This document shows positions 24,753 to 33,708 of a stretch of 64,000 nucleotides of DNA, piece after piece. The notes under the pieces are model-generated. The model searched no databases. It saw nothing but the letters and a program-made list of their open reading frames with translations, and had not been told where the DNA came from. The translations under genes were made by a program, and so were the position numbers. The stretch is from CAVXSP01 sp963764505 (GTDB lineage: Bacteria > Acidobacteriota > Vicinamibacteria > Vicinamibacterales > SCN-69-37): the NCBI GenBank assembly GCA_963764505.1, contig CAVXSP010000001.1, forward strand, positions 2,294,001 to 2,358,000, written 5' to 3'. Position 1 is the first letter of the stretch. Each line of letters opens with the position of its first letter.

Positions 24753-26729
24753 TTACGCGAGTTTCCCGCCGTCGGGCCCTCGTCCCCGGACGCGCAGCCA
24801 CCAGCGCAGGAGCGGGACCCATCGCGGCGCGTGCTTCTCGTAGAAGGCCAGGTGACTGCGGTCGTAGGCCGCCTCGGACCGCGCACCGGCCACCCGCCTC
24901 GATCGGCCGCGCAGATGGACGACCTCCGCGCGGGGCGTGTAGAGGATGCGGCCGCCGATGGCCCGGATCGCGGCGCACAGGTCGACGTCTTCCTCGTAGA
25001 GGAAATAGCGCTCGTCGAACAGGCCCGCCGCGATCGCGGCGTCCCGGCGGACGAGCAGGCAGGCGCCGCTGACCCAGTCGACCATGCGCTCGCGCGAGAG
25101 GAGCCGCCGGACGTACCGTCGGGCCAGCGGATTGGCCGCGGCCGCGGCGCGTTGACGCAGCCGCTGCCCGAGCTCCGCAAGCGGCGAGAGCATCGGGCCG
25201 AAGGAGATCTCCGGCCGCCCCTTGCCGTTCACGAGGCGAGGTCCCGCCGCCGCCGCGCCGGTCGCCTCCAGGCGCGCGATCAGGCCCTCGATCGCCCCGG
25301 CGGCGACGAGCGTGTCGCTGTTGAGCAGCAGGACGAGCGGCGCGTCTGAGGCGCGAATGGCGACGTTGTTGGCGGGCCCGAAGCCCGCGTTGCGTGCGAG
25401 CGCGATCACCTCCACCTCGGGGAAGCCGGCGCGCACCGCCTCCGGACTGCCGTCCTGCGATCCGTTGTCGACGACGAGCACGCGGTGGACACGGGCCGGC
25501 GGATGCGCTCGAATGGACCGAAGACAGTCGAGGATCTCTTCGCGAGTATTGAAGCTCACGATGACGATGTCGAGGGGGCTCTGGCCTCTGGGCTTTGGGC
25601 TTTGGGCGTCCGCCCTCCGTCTCCCCGCGACCGCCGCGTCAATCGCCTCGAGTACGCCGGCCGCCGCACTTGGCCACGTGTAGCGTTGGAGAAGACGCGC
25701 CGCCTCCGCGTGCAGCCGCTCGCGGCTCGCGGCGTCGGTCAGGAGCTCCACCACGGCGTCCGCGATCCGATCGGGATCGGCCGGCACGTAGCGCGCGGCC
25801 TCGCCGTACACCTCGCGCGCGACCGGGGTATCGAGCAGCACGGAGGGGACGCCGTGCGCCAGGGCCTCGAGCGGCGTCATGGCGAAGCCCTCGTACTCCG
25901 AGAGGAACAGGAAGACGCGCGCGCTGCGGTACAGGCGATCGACGTCGGCATCCGGCGCATAGGCGCGCCACTCGACCGCGCGGGCGATCCCCAGCCGCTC
26001 GGCCAGGGCGACCGGATCCTGCGGCGGCGCGGTCCGGTTGTCGCCGACCAGGACCAGCCGCGCGTCCGGAACCCGGCCGACGACGCGCGCGAACGCCGCC
26101 ATCATCTCGGGCAGCTTCCGCCGGTTGAACAGCGATCCGACGAAGAGCACGACCGGCGCGCGAGATCCCCCGGACGCGGGCGTCACGTCCGGACGGCCAT
26201 GCCGGACGATGCGGATCCGGCTCCTCGGCACGCCAATCCAGCGTTCGATTTCCCCGGCCGAGAAATCCGACACGGTCACCACGGCATCGGCCCGTCGCGC
26301 CGACGCGGCCGTGATCCACCGCCGCCGCAGCCCCTCGCGCCAGGAGAACCACTCGGGGTGCGCGAAGAACGAGACGTCGTGAATGACCACCACCGAGCGG
26401 CAGGGCAGACGCAGGGGCGCGGTGTAGCCGGGAGAGAGCAGGACGTCGATCCGCGCCCGGGCCGCCAGCCGAGGCAGCCGGAACTGCTCCCACCACGTCC
26501 CGGCCGAGCCCGCCGGATCGACGACGGTCGTGAACCGCCCGCCGAGACGGTCCGTCCACGCCGGCGGGGGCGCCGGCAGGAACAGCGTGAAGCGGAGCGG
26601 CAGGTCCGGTTCGGCCGCCCACGTCTGCAGGAGCTTCTCCAGAAAGCGCCCCACGCCCGTCGGCCGGCCGAGCAGCTCGCGTGCGTCGATGCCGACGTGC
26701 AGGCGTGCGGCGCCGACCGGCTCAGCCAC
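24753..26729 (-). CDS. Fused GT4-GT2 glycosyltransferase
   Basis: A 658-residue protein with two complete glycosyltransferases. Residues 1 to about 370 are a GT4 (VGIDARELLGRPTGVGRFLE, then IHDVSFFAHPEWF, VLFVGSLFNRRKLPEMM, EYEGFAMTPLEALAHGVPSVL). Residues from about 388 on are a GT2 of the rhamnosyltransferase type (LDIVIVSFNTREEILDCLRS, VVDNGSQDGSPE, LLNSDTLV for the DxD-like site, DWVSGACLLVRRDA, FFLYEEDVD-like FLYEEDVDL). The short linker ADAQSPKPRGQSP is encoded by a heptamer array (25576-25610) of the kind otherwise found between genes. The GTG start overlaps the preceding gene by eight bases. The fusion may be recent or may be frame-variable. Confidence 0.9.
   Translation of the reverse strand: MAEPVGAARLHVGIDARELLGRPTGVGRFLEKLLQTWAAEPDLPLRFTLFLPAPPPAWTDRLGGRFTTVVDPAGSAGTWWEQFRLPRLAARARIDVLLSPGYTAPLRLPCRSVVVIHDVSFFAHPEWFSWREGLRRRWITAASARRADAVVTVSDFSAGEIERWIGVPRSRIRIVRHGRPDVTPASGGSRAPVVLFVGSLFNRRKLPEMMAAFARVVGRVPDARLVLVGDNRTAPPQDPVALAERLGIARAVEWRAYAPDADVDRLYRSARVFLFLSEYEGFAMTPLEALAHGVPSVLLDTPVAREVYGEAARYVPADPDRIADAVVELLTDAASRERLHAEAARLLQRYTWPSAAAGVLEAIDAAVAGRRRADAQSPKPRGQSPLDIVIVSFNTREEILDCLRSIRAHPPARVHRVLVVDNGSQDGSPEAVRAGFPEVEVIALARNAGFGPANNVAIRASDAPLVLLLNSDTLVAAGAIEGLIARLEATGAAAAGPRLVNGKGRPEISFGPMLSPLAELGQRLRQRAAAAANPLARRYVRRLLSRERMVDWVSGACLLVRRDAAIAAGLFDERYFLYEEDVDLCAAIRAIGGRILYTPRAEVVHLRGRSRRVAGARSEAAYDRSHLAFYEKHAPRWVPLLRWWLRVRGRGPDGGKLA
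25576..25610. repeat. Heptamer array inside the GT4-GT2 coding sequence
   Basis: Five 7-base units on the plus strand: GGGCTCT, GGCCTCT, GGGCTTT, GGGCTTT, GGGCGTC. On the coding strand they read as the GCCCRNA family and supply the codons of the inter-domain linker. Since the unit length is not a multiple of three, gain or loss of one unit would shift the reading frame and separate the GT2 domain from GT4. Confidence 0.9.
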
Positions 26730-27837
26730 GACGTCTCCGGCGCTCGACCGCGAGCGACCACGCCTCGCGTACGCGGGCGGCGCTCTCGGACCAGCGAAAC
26801 GTGCGCGCGCGGCGCCAGCCGGCCTCGCGCAGGCGATCGCGGAGCGCGCGGTCTCCGAGCAGTGCGCCCAGCCGCTCCGCCAGTTCGGCGTCGTCGTCCG
26901 GCTCGATGAGCAGGCCCGCGTCGCCGACGACCTCGGGCAGCGCGCCTCGGTTCGCCGCGATCACCGGCACGCCCAGCGTCATCGCTTCCAGCGCCGGGAG
27001 GCCGAACCCTTCGGTATGCGAGGGCAGGACGAGCACCAGCGCGCCCGAGTAGACGTCGAGCCGGCGCGCCGGGTCGACGTAGCCGCGCACCTCGACGTGG
27101 CCGGCCAGGGGCGGGGCGGCCAGACGCGCCAGCAGCGCCCGCGACGCTGGCGGGGTGGCTCCGGCGAACACCAGTCGAGGAGGGTCGCCGCCGCGCGCGA
27201 GCAGCCGCTCGTAGCCGTCGATCAGCAATCCGACGTTCTTTCTCGGCTCGAGCGTGCCGAGGAAGAGGATGTAGCCGCCGCGCGGTTCGTCGACGCGCGG
27301 GGCCCACGGCGGCGCGCCCGGACGGCAGACGCTCAGGCGCTCTCGCGGCACGCCGAGACGGCGGTGGACCTCGCCGGCGGTGTGCTCGGAGTTGACGAGG
27401 ACGTGGTCGGCGCCGCCGACCGCGGCCGGCGCGAGCGCCGGGTAGTCGCGGCGAATCTCCCGGCGTGTTCGCTCGGGATGATCCAGGAAGTCCAGATCGT
27501 GCACGGTGACGATCTGCGCGGCGGTTCTCGCCGGCATCGGCAGGGGATGCGCGGTCTGGACGACGTCGAAGCGCTCCCCGGTCAGGCGCTCCACGGCCGG
27601 CCAGCGCAGTCGATGCCAGGCAAGGTTCAGCCATCGGACCGGGATCCGGCGGTCGATCGCACGCGTCCCCGCGATGCGGCCGGGCTCGAGGCGGTCCTTC
27701 CACGAGGCCGAGAACAGGACGAGATCTTCCGATGGTCCCGGTGAGGACTCGGCCAGCGCGCGGACGAGCTCGTGGACGTACTCGCCGACGCCGGTGCGCT
27801 CGCGCAGGGCCGGCCGGTAATCGATCAGAATCCGCAC
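26722..27837 (-). CDS. Glycosyltransferase family 4
   Basis: A 371-residue GT4 enzyme from a GTG start (RILIDYRPALRERTGVGEYVHELV). IVTVHDLDFLDHPERTRREI and NSEHTAGEVHRRLGVPRERL belong to the acceptor-side domain; YILFLGTLEPRKNVGLLIDGY and SHTEGFGLPALEAMTLGVPVIAANRGALPEVVGDAG to the donor domain with both conserved glutamates. It is the first gene of the leftward EPS operon, divergent from UDP-glucose dehydrogenase across a 169-base region holding a palindromic site. Confidence 0.93.
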   Translation of the reverse strand: MRILIDYRPALRERTGVGEYVHELVRALAESSPGPSEDLVLFSASWKDRLEPGRIAGTRAIDRRIPVRWLNLAWHRLRWPAVERLTGERFDVVQTAHPLPMPARTAAQIVTVHDLDFLDHPERTRREIRRDYPALAPAAVGGADHVLVNSEHTAGEVHRRLGVPRERLSVCRPGAPPWAPRVDEPRGGYILFLGTLEPRKNVGLLIDGYERLLARGGDPPRLVFAGATPPASRALLARLAAPPLAGHVEVRGYVDPARRLDVYSGALVLVLPSHTEGFGLPALEAMTLGVPVIAANRGALPEVVGDAGLLIEPDDDAELAERLGALLGDRALRDRLREAGWRRARTFRWSESAARVREAWSLAVERRRRRG

Positions 27838-27885
27838 GGAGCGATTGGGGGGATGCGCGCGGCGGCCAACGATAACTCCTTACCT

Positions 27886-27899
27886 GTCAATCGATTGAC
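27886..27899. promoter_or_regulatory. 14-bp perfect palindrome in the divergent EPS promoter region
   Basis: GTCAATCGATTGAC is a perfect dyad located midway in the 169-base gap between the leftward glycosyltransferase operon and the rightward ugd operon. It overlaps TTGAC(T/A) -35-like sequences on both strands, although convincing -10 boxes at the matching distances were not found. A dimeric regulator controlling both arms of the cluster would fit; this is inference. Confidence 0.5.
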
Positions 27900-28006
27900 T
27901 GTTTTTCGACAGCAATGATACCGTGAGGAGCTTTTGGGCGGTTGAGGCTCGGCGACGTCGGCGCCCGCGCGGCGGGCGGACGCGCCGAGGCCCGCGGAGG
28001 ACATGG

Positions 28007-29308
28007 ATGAGAATTGCGGTCATCGGGACCGGCTACGTCGGGCTGGTCGTCGGCGCCTGCTTCGCCGAGACGGGCAACGACGTGGTCTGTGTGGACAAGG
28101 ACGCGGGCAAGATTTCGATGCTGCGGCGCGGACGGATCCCCATCTACGAGCCGGGGCTGCTCGAGCTCGTTCGGCGGAACCGCGCGCTCGACCGCCTCTC
28201 CTTCACGCGGGATCTCGCCGGCGCGGTGCACGGCGCCGAGGTCGTGTTCGTCGCGGTCGGGACGCCGACGGGCGAGGATGGGTCGGCGGATTTGAAGCAC
28301 GTGCTGCAGGCGGCGGACGAGATCGGCCAGGCCCTCGACGGCTACGCGGTCATCGTCGACAAGAGCACGGTGCCGGCGGGCACGTCGGAGCTGGTGCGCC
28401 AGGCGATCGCGCGCCGGACGCGCCATCCCTTCAGCGTCGTCAGCAACCCGGAGTTCCTCAAGCAGGGCGCGGCGGTCGACGACTTCCTCAAGCCGGACCG
28501 GGTGGTGATCGGGACGAGCGACGCGAAGGCCGCCAAGATCATGAAGGACCTCTATCGTCCGTTCACGCGGACGGGCGCGCCGATCATGATCATGGATTGC
28601 GCGAGCGCGGAGCTGTGCAAGTATGCGGCGAACGCAATGCTGGCGACGCGCATCTCGTTCATGAACGAGATCGCGAACGTGTGCGAGCTGTTCGGCGGCG
28701 ACGTCGACAAGGTACGGCAGGCGATCGCGGCCGACCGGCGGATCGGCGCGTCGTTCCTCTTTCCGGGCGTCGGGTACGGCGGAAGCTGCTTTCCGAAGGA
28801 CGTCAAGGCGCTCATCCGATCGTCGGCCTCGAAGCGGTACGCGTTCAGGATCCTGCGCGCGGTCGAAGACGTGAACGTCGCGCAGAAGAGCCGGCTGCTG
28901 CGGCGCCTCGACCAGCACTTCGGCCCGTCGCTCAAGGGGAAGACGGTGGCCGTCTGGGGGCTCGCGTTCAAGCCGCGGACCGATGACATGCGCGAGGCGC
29001 CGGCGGTCACGATCATCGAGGGGCTGCTCGCGCGCAAGGCGAAGGTGCGCGCCTACGATCCGGAGGCGGCGGCCGTCGCGCGGGGCATCTTCGGGACGCG
29101 GATCAAGCTCGTGCGGAATGCGTACGAGGCGATCACCGGCGCGGATGCCCTGCTCATCGTGACGGAGTGGAACGAGTTCCGGGAGCCGGATTTCACGCGC
29201 ATGCACAAGCTGCTCAGGCAGCCGGTGATCTTCGACGGCCGCAATCTCTATGACCCGGCGCAGATCCGGGCGCTGGGATTCGTGTACTCCTCGATCGGCC
29301 GGCCATGA
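28007..29308 (+). CDS. ugd: UDP-glucose 6-dehydrogenase
   Basis: A 433-residue NAD-dependent enzyme that oxidises UDP-glucose to UDP-glucuronate in two steps. MRIAVIGTGYVGLVVGACFAE carries the Rossmann fingerprint, VFVAVGTPTGEDGSADL and STVPAGTSE the mid-domain motifs, SNPEFLKQGAAVDDFLKPDR the hinge, and GYGGSCFPKD the active-site Cys261. AFKPRTDDMREAP marks the C-terminal UDP-binding domain. The start at 28007 is fixed by GGAGG six bases upstream. Its product feeds the UDP-xylose synthase at 20017. It overlaps galE by ATGA. Confidence 0.96.
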   Translation: MRIAVIGTGYVGLVVGACFAETGNDVVCVDKDAGKISMLRRGRIPIYEPGLLELVRRNRALDRLSFTRDLAGAVHGAEVVFVAVGTPTGEDGSADLKHVLQAADEIGQALDGYAVIVDKSTVPAGTSELVRQAIARRTRHPFSVVSNPEFLKQGAAVDDFLKPDRVVIGTSDAKAAKIMKDLYRPFTRTGAPIMIMDCASAELCKYAANAMLATRISFMNEIANVCELFGGDVDKVRQAIAADRRIGASFLFPGVGYGGSCFPKDVKALIRSSASKRYAFRILRAVEDVNVAQKSRLLRRLDQHFGPSLKGKTVAVWGLAFKPRTDDMREAPAVTIIEGLLARKAKVRAYDPEAAAVARGIFGTRIKLVRNAYEAITGADALLIVTEWNEFREPDFTRMHKLLRQPVIFDGRNLYDPAQIRALGFVYSSIGRP

Positions 29309-30333
29309 GCGGCGTGCTCGTCACCGGCGGCGCCGGTTACGTGGGCAGCCACACGGTTCTGCTGCTCGCCTCGGCCGGCTACGACGTCGTCGTCTACGAC
29401 GACCTCTCGGCCGGCCATCGGGAGGCCGTGGACGCGATTGCGGCGGCATGGCCGGGCCGGTCGGTCCGGCTCGTTCGGGGTGACATCGGCGACGGGGCGG
29501 CGGTCGGCCGGGCGTTGCGCGAGTCGGGGGCGACCGCGGTCCTCCACTTCGCCGCGAAGCTCTCGGTCGGCGGCTCGGTCGCGGACCCTCTCGGGTACTA
29601 TCGCAACAACGTCGCCGGCACGGTGGCGCTGCTGTCGGCGATGCTCGAGGCGGGCGTGCGGCAGTTCGTGTTCTCCTCGACGGCGGCGACCTTCGGCGAG
29701 CCGCTGCGCACGCCAATCGACGAAGCGCACCCGCAGCAGCCGATCAACCCGTACGGCGACACGAAGCTGGCCATCGAGCGCCTGCTCTGGTACCTGTCGC
29801 GCTCGCATGGCGTCAGGTCGATGGTCCTGCGGTATTTCAACGCGGCGGGCGCGGATCCGTCGGGGATCGTCGGCGAGGCGCACGACCCCGAGGAGCACCT
29901 GATTCCGCTGGCGCTGCGAGCGGCCTCGGGCGGACCGCCGCTCACGGTCTTCGGGGACGACTATCCGACGCCTGACGGCACGTGCATCCGGGACTTCGTG
30001 CACGTGACGGATCTCGCCGACGCGCACCTGGCGGCGCTGCGGGCGCTCGAGTCTTCGGCGGCCTCGGGCGCCTACAATCTCGGCAGCGGCACCGGCACGT
30101 CGGTCCGGGAACTGATGACGGCGGTCGAGTCGGTGACGGGCCGGCCCGTCGCGCACCGGATCGGGCCGCGGCGCCCCGGGGATCCGGCGCGGCTGGTGGC
30201 ATCGAGTGCCCGCATCCGGGAGGAGCTCGGATGGGCGCCGCGCTTCGATCGGGTCGAGGCCATCGTGGAAACGGCCTGGCGCTGGCACCAGCGGCAGGCG
30301 GGGAGCGGCTGGGCCGAGCCTCCGGGCACCTGA
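29305..30333 (+). CDS. galE: UDP-glucose 4-epimerase
   Basis: A 342-residue extended SDR that interconverts UDP-glucose and UDP-galactose. VLVTGGAGYVGSHTVLLLA binds NAD; VYDDLSAGHREAV, FSSTAATFGEP, NPYGDTKLAIE with the catalytic Tyr/Lys, LRYFNAAGADPSG and the long substrate-binding PTPDGTCIRDFVHVTDLADAH segment are classical GalE features. It is coupled to ugd by an ATGA overlap and followed five bases later by a GT2 gene, so the three form one rightward EPS operon supplying activated sugars. Confidence 0.95.
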   Translation: MSGVLVTGGAGYVGSHTVLLLASAGYDVVVYDDLSAGHREAVDAIAAAWPGRSVRLVRGDIGDGAAVGRALRESGATAVLHFAAKLSVGGSVADPLGYYRNNVAGTVALLSAMLEAGVRQFVFSSTAATFGEPLRTPIDEAHPQQPINPYGDTKLAIERLLWYLSRSHGVRSMVLRYFNAAGADPSGIVGEAHDPEEHLIPLALRAASGGPPLTVFGDDYPTPDGTCIRDFVHVTDLADAHLAALRALESSAASGAYNLGSGTGTSVRELMTAVESVTGRPVAHRIGPRRPGDPARLVASSARIREELGWAPRFDRVEAIVETAWRWHQRQAGSGWAEPPGT

Positions 30334-30337
30334 CGAC

Positions 30338-31048
30338 ATGCCTGGGCTTCGAGGCGTCCTGACCGATCCGCTCCTGTCGGTGGTCATGCCGGTCTACAAC
30401 GAGCGCGACACGATCGAGGAGATCATCGGCCGCGTGACGAGCGTGCCGATGCGGATCGAGCTGATCGTGGTCGACGATCGTTCGACCGACGGCACGCGCG
30501 ATCTGCTCGTCGACCTGCAGGCGCGCCATGGATTCAAGCTGATCCTGCAGCCCGTGAACGGCGGCAAGGGCGCGGCGCTCCGGCGCGGGTTCCAGGAGGT
30601 CACCGGCGACGTCATGGTGATCCAGGACGCCGACCTGGAGTACTCGCCGGAGGAGTACTCCGAGCTCCTCGCCCTCATCTGCCAGGGGCGCGCCGACGTC
30701 GTCTACGGGTCGCGCTTCATCGGCCGGCACCGGGTGTTCCTCTTCACGCACTACGCGGGCAACCGGCTCCTGACGCTCCTCACGAACGTGCTCTACAACA
30801 CGATGCTCACGGACATGGAGACCTGTTACAAGATGATGCGGACGGAGGTCTTGCGGTCCATGGTGCTCGAGTCGAACGGATTCGGGATCGAACCCGAGAT
30901 CACGGCCAAGATCTTCAAGCGGGGCTACCGTGTGTACGAGGTCCCCATCACCTACGACGGTCGGGGCTACGAAGAAGGCAAGAAGATCACGTGGCGCGAC
31001 GGCGTCGTCGCGCTCTGGGTGCTGATCAAGTATCGGTTTACCGAGTGA
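30338..31048 (+). CDS. Glycosyltransferase family 2 (polyprenyl-phosphate sugar transferase-like)
   Basis: A 236-residue single-domain GT-A enzyme resembling dolichyl/undecaprenyl-phosphate mannosyl- or glucosyltransferases. VVMPVYNERDTIEEIIGRV, VDDRSTDGTRDLL, NGGKGAALRRGF, VMVIQDADLEYSPEEY with the DxD metal site, YGSRF and the C-terminal GFGIEPEITAKIFKRGYRVYEVPI are conserved. The two membrane segments of GtrB proteins are missing, although there is a hydrophobic stretch (RLLTLLTNVLYN). Start ATG five bases after galE; the stop overlaps the GTG of msbA. Confidence 0.9.
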   Translation: MPGLRGVLTDPLLSVVMPVYNERDTIEEIIGRVTSVPMRIELIVVDDRSTDGTRDLLVDLQARHGFKLILQPVNGGKGAALRRGFQEVTGDVMVIQDADLEYSPEEYSELLALICQGRADVVYGSRFIGRHRVFLFTHYAGNRLLTLLTNVLYNTMLTDMETCYKMMRTEVLRSMVLESNGFGIEPEITAKIFKRGYRVYEVPITYDGRGYEEGKKITWRDGVVALWVLIKYRFTE

Positions 31049-32820
31049 GCCAATTCCTCCGGCTGCTTCGTTACGCGGCGCCGTATCGCGGACGGCTGAT
31101 CGTCGCGGTCCTGGCGATGATCGTGTACGCGGCCGGTTCGGTCGAGCTGGCGCGCCTCATCCGGCCCATCTTCGACAAGGTGCTGCCGAACCAGGAGGAC
31201 GTCCCGGCCGTGGCGGCGATGATCCTCGTCGCCTACTTCCTGAAGGGCGCCGGGGCCTACGTCTCCGGCTATCTGATGACCGACGTCGGTCAGCGGGTCG
31301 TCATGGACCTCCGCAACCGGCTCTTCCGGCACATCCTGGACCAGTCGGCGGCGTTCTTCGCGCGTCGCACGTCCGGGCAGCTCATCTCCTACATCACCAA
31401 CGACGTCGGCCAGGTGCAGATGGCGGTCTCGGAGACGATCGCCGACCTGATGCGGGAGTCGCTGGCCGTCGTCGGCTTCGCGGGCTACCTGTTCTGGCTG
31501 GACTGGCGTCTGGCGATCGTCTGCCTCTGTACGGCGCCGCTCGTCGTGTACCCTCTGGTGCGGCTCGGGCAGCGCGTGCGGCGGACGACGCGCCGCAGCC
31601 AGGAGGACCTCGAGCAGTTGACGCACCTGAGCGCGGAGGCGTTCACCGGCCACCGGATTGTCAAGGCGTTCGGCGCGGAAGCGCGCGAGGCGCGGCGGTT
31701 CGGCCTCGCGTCGCTGTCGGTGTATCGCACCAACATGCGAATCACGAGCGCGCTCTCGGCACTGCCGCCGATCATGGAGTTCATCGGCGGCGTCGCCGCG
31801 GTCGGCGCGCTCTGGTACGGCTCGAAGCGCATCGGCGAGGGGAACCTCACGGCGGGCGCGTTCTCGTCGTTCCTGGCCGCCGCGTTCATGATGTACGGCC
31901 CCATCAAGAAGCTCAGCCGCGTCAACGCCGGGCTCCAGCAGGCGATCGCCGCGGCCGACCGCATCTTCGTGCTGCTCGACACGCACAGCGAGGTGCGCGA
32001 ACGGCCAGACGCCGTCGTGCTGCCGCGGCTGCGGGAGTCGATCGAGTTCCGCGACGTCGGGTTCGCCTACGACGACCGGCCGGACCGCTTCGTCCTGCGC
32101 CACGTCAGCTTCACGGTCCGGGCCGGCCAGGTCGTGGCCCTCGTCGGGCTGAGCGGGGCGGGCAAGACGACGCTGGTCAACCTGATCCCGAGGTTCTTCG
32201 ATGCCACCGAAGGCGCCCTGCTCATCGACGGCGTCGACGTCCGTCAGGGCACGCTGTCGTCGCTGCGCGACCAGGTCGCGCTCGTGACCCAGGACACGGT
32301 GCTCTTCGACGACACGGTCGGGACCAACATCGCGTACGGGGCGCCCCGGGCCTCGCGCGAGGACGTCGAACGCGCGGCCAGAGCGGCGCACGCGCACGAG
32401 TTCATCGTGCCCCTCGCGGGCGGCTACGACGCGCGCATCGGCGAGCGCGGCCAGCGCCTGTCGGGAGGGCAGCGCCAGCGGCTCGCCATCGCGCGGGCGA
32501 TTCTCAAGGACTCGCCCCTGCTCATCCTGGACGAGGCGACCTCCGCGCTCGATGCCGAGGCCGAGCGCCTGGTTCGGGACGCGGTGGCGAACCTCATGCG
32601 CAACCGCACGACGTTCATCATCGCGCACCGCCTGTCGACGGTCCGCCGCGCCGATTTCATCGTGGCGCTCGAGCGCGGGGCCGTGGTCGAGATCGGGACG
32701 CACGACGAGCTGGTCGGACGGCCGGGCGGGGTCTACGCGCGCCTGTACGCGCTCCAGGCGTTCGAACCGGATCGCGAGAGCGAGCCGGCCGGCGCGCTCT
32801 CGCGCGGGAGCCGGGCATGA
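31045..32820 (+). CDS. msbA: ABC transporter, MsbA-type lipid exporter (fused TMD-NBD)
   Basis: A 591-residue half-transporter. Residues 1-310 hold six membrane helices of the type IV exporter fold with RNRLFRHILDQSAAFFARRTSGQLISY as the first coupling region. The nucleotide-binding domain has Walker A GLSGAGKTT (about 369-377), a Q-loop TQD, signature LSGGQRQR (about 472), Walker B LLILDEATSALD (about 491) and the H-loop AHRLST. By family, it flips lipid A-core or a similar glycolipid across the inner membrane. Its GTG start overlaps the GT2 stop and its own stop overlaps yicC, tying the EPS arm to the housekeeping run downstream. Confidence 0.93.
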   Translation: MSQFLRLLRYAAPYRGRLIVAVLAMIVYAAGSVELARLIRPIFDKVLPNQEDVPAVAAMILVAYFLKGAGAYVSGYLMTDVGQRVVMDLRNRLFRHILDQSAAFFARRTSGQLISYITNDVGQVQMAVSETIADLMRESLAVVGFAGYLFWLDWRLAIVCLCTAPLVVYPLVRLGQRVRRTTRRSQEDLEQLTHLSAEAFTGHRIVKAFGAEAREARRFGLASLSVYRTNMRITSALSALPPIMEFIGGVAAVGALWYGSKRIGEGNLTAGAFSSFLAAAFMMYGPIKKLSRVNAGLQQAIAAADRIFVLLDTHSEVRERPDAVVLPRLRESIEFRDVGFAYDDRPDRFVLRHVSFTVRAGQVVALVGLSGAGKTTLVNLIPRFFDATEGALLIDGVDVRQGTLSSLRDQVALVTQDTVLFDDTVGTNIAYGAPRASREDVERAARAAHAHEFIVPLAGGYDARIGERGQRLSGGQRQRLAIARAILKDSPLLILDEATSALDAEAERLVRDAVANLMRNRTTFIIAHRLSTVRRADFIVALERGAVVEIGTHDELVGRPGGVYARLYALQAFEPDRESEPAGALSRGSRA

Positions 32821-33708
32821 TCCGGTCGATGACCGGGTTCGCCTCCACGAGCCGCGCCGAGCAGGGCCACGCCGTCACGGTGACCGCCCGCACGGTCAAT
32901 CACCGGTTCCTGGATCTCGCCTTGAAGGCCTCGTCGAGCCTGGCGGGCCTGGAGAGCCGGATCCGGGCGCTCGTCCAGCAGCGGATGACGCGCGGCCGCG
33001 TCGAGCTGACCGTCAGCCTCAGCCAGGAGTTCGAGCCGCCAAGGGCCGTCGTGCTGAACATGGCGCTCCTCGAGCGCGTCAGCGAGGCGCTGGCGCCGGC
33101 GCGCGCGCGCGGGCTGATCGCGGGAGGCCTCACCGCCTCGGACGTCCTGCGCATTCCCCAGGCGGTCGAGTTCGTGCCCGTCGAACCAGCGGCGGCCGGC
33201 CCGCCGGCCCCGGCGGCCGCCCTGGTCGAGGCGGCGGTCGCCGAGACACTCGACGCCGTCGTCGGGATGCGCGAGACCGAGGGACGGCTGCTTGGCGCCG
33301 ATTCTGACGGCGCGGCTGGCGACGATCGCGGCGCTCGTCGGCGACGTCGAGCGGGAGGCGCGGGAGGGCCAGATGCAGCTCGATGCGCGGCTGCGCGAAC
33401 GGATTGCGGCGCTGCCGGCCGACGTCCAGGGCGACGCGGCGCTCGCCGCCCAGGAAATCGTGCGATTCGTCGCCCGGTCCGACGTGGACGAGGAGCTGGT
33501 GCGCCTGCGGAGCCATTTCGAGCACTGGCGCAGTCTGGCCGATGGTCCGGAACCGTGCGGCCGCAAGCTGGACTTCCTGGTGCAGGAGATGAATCGGGAG
33601 ATCAACACGATCGGTTCGAAGGCGGAAGGCAGCCGCGCCACCGAGATTGTCATCGCGGCGAAGGCGGAGCTGGAGCGTGTCCGGGAGCAGGTGCAAAATG
33701 TCGAGTGA
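32817..33708 (+). pseudogene. yicC: YicC family endoribonuclease, interrupted by an apparent 1-base insertion
   Basis: The N-terminal half (MIRSMTGFASTSRAEQGHAVTV to VVGMRETEGRLLGAD) reads from the ATG at 32817; the C-terminal half (LTARLATIAALVGDVE to LDFLVQEMNREINTIGSKA) reads one frame later and ends at 33708. Deleting one T of the TT at 33302-33303 restores GADLTARLATI, exactly the continuity seen in normal YicC proteins of about 295 residues. YicC-type proteins are manganese-dependent endoribonucleases linked to sRNA turnover and stress. The break is in the middle of the protein and both halves are well preserved, which favours an assembly error. The gene keeps its normal place before gmk, overlapping it by eleven bases. 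Confidence 0.85.

Noticed and set aside
27901..27923. A complete promoter for ugd (TTGACT with a -10)
   Set aside because: The best -10-like sequence (TGATAC) is only 15 bases away and weak; I kept only the palindrome.
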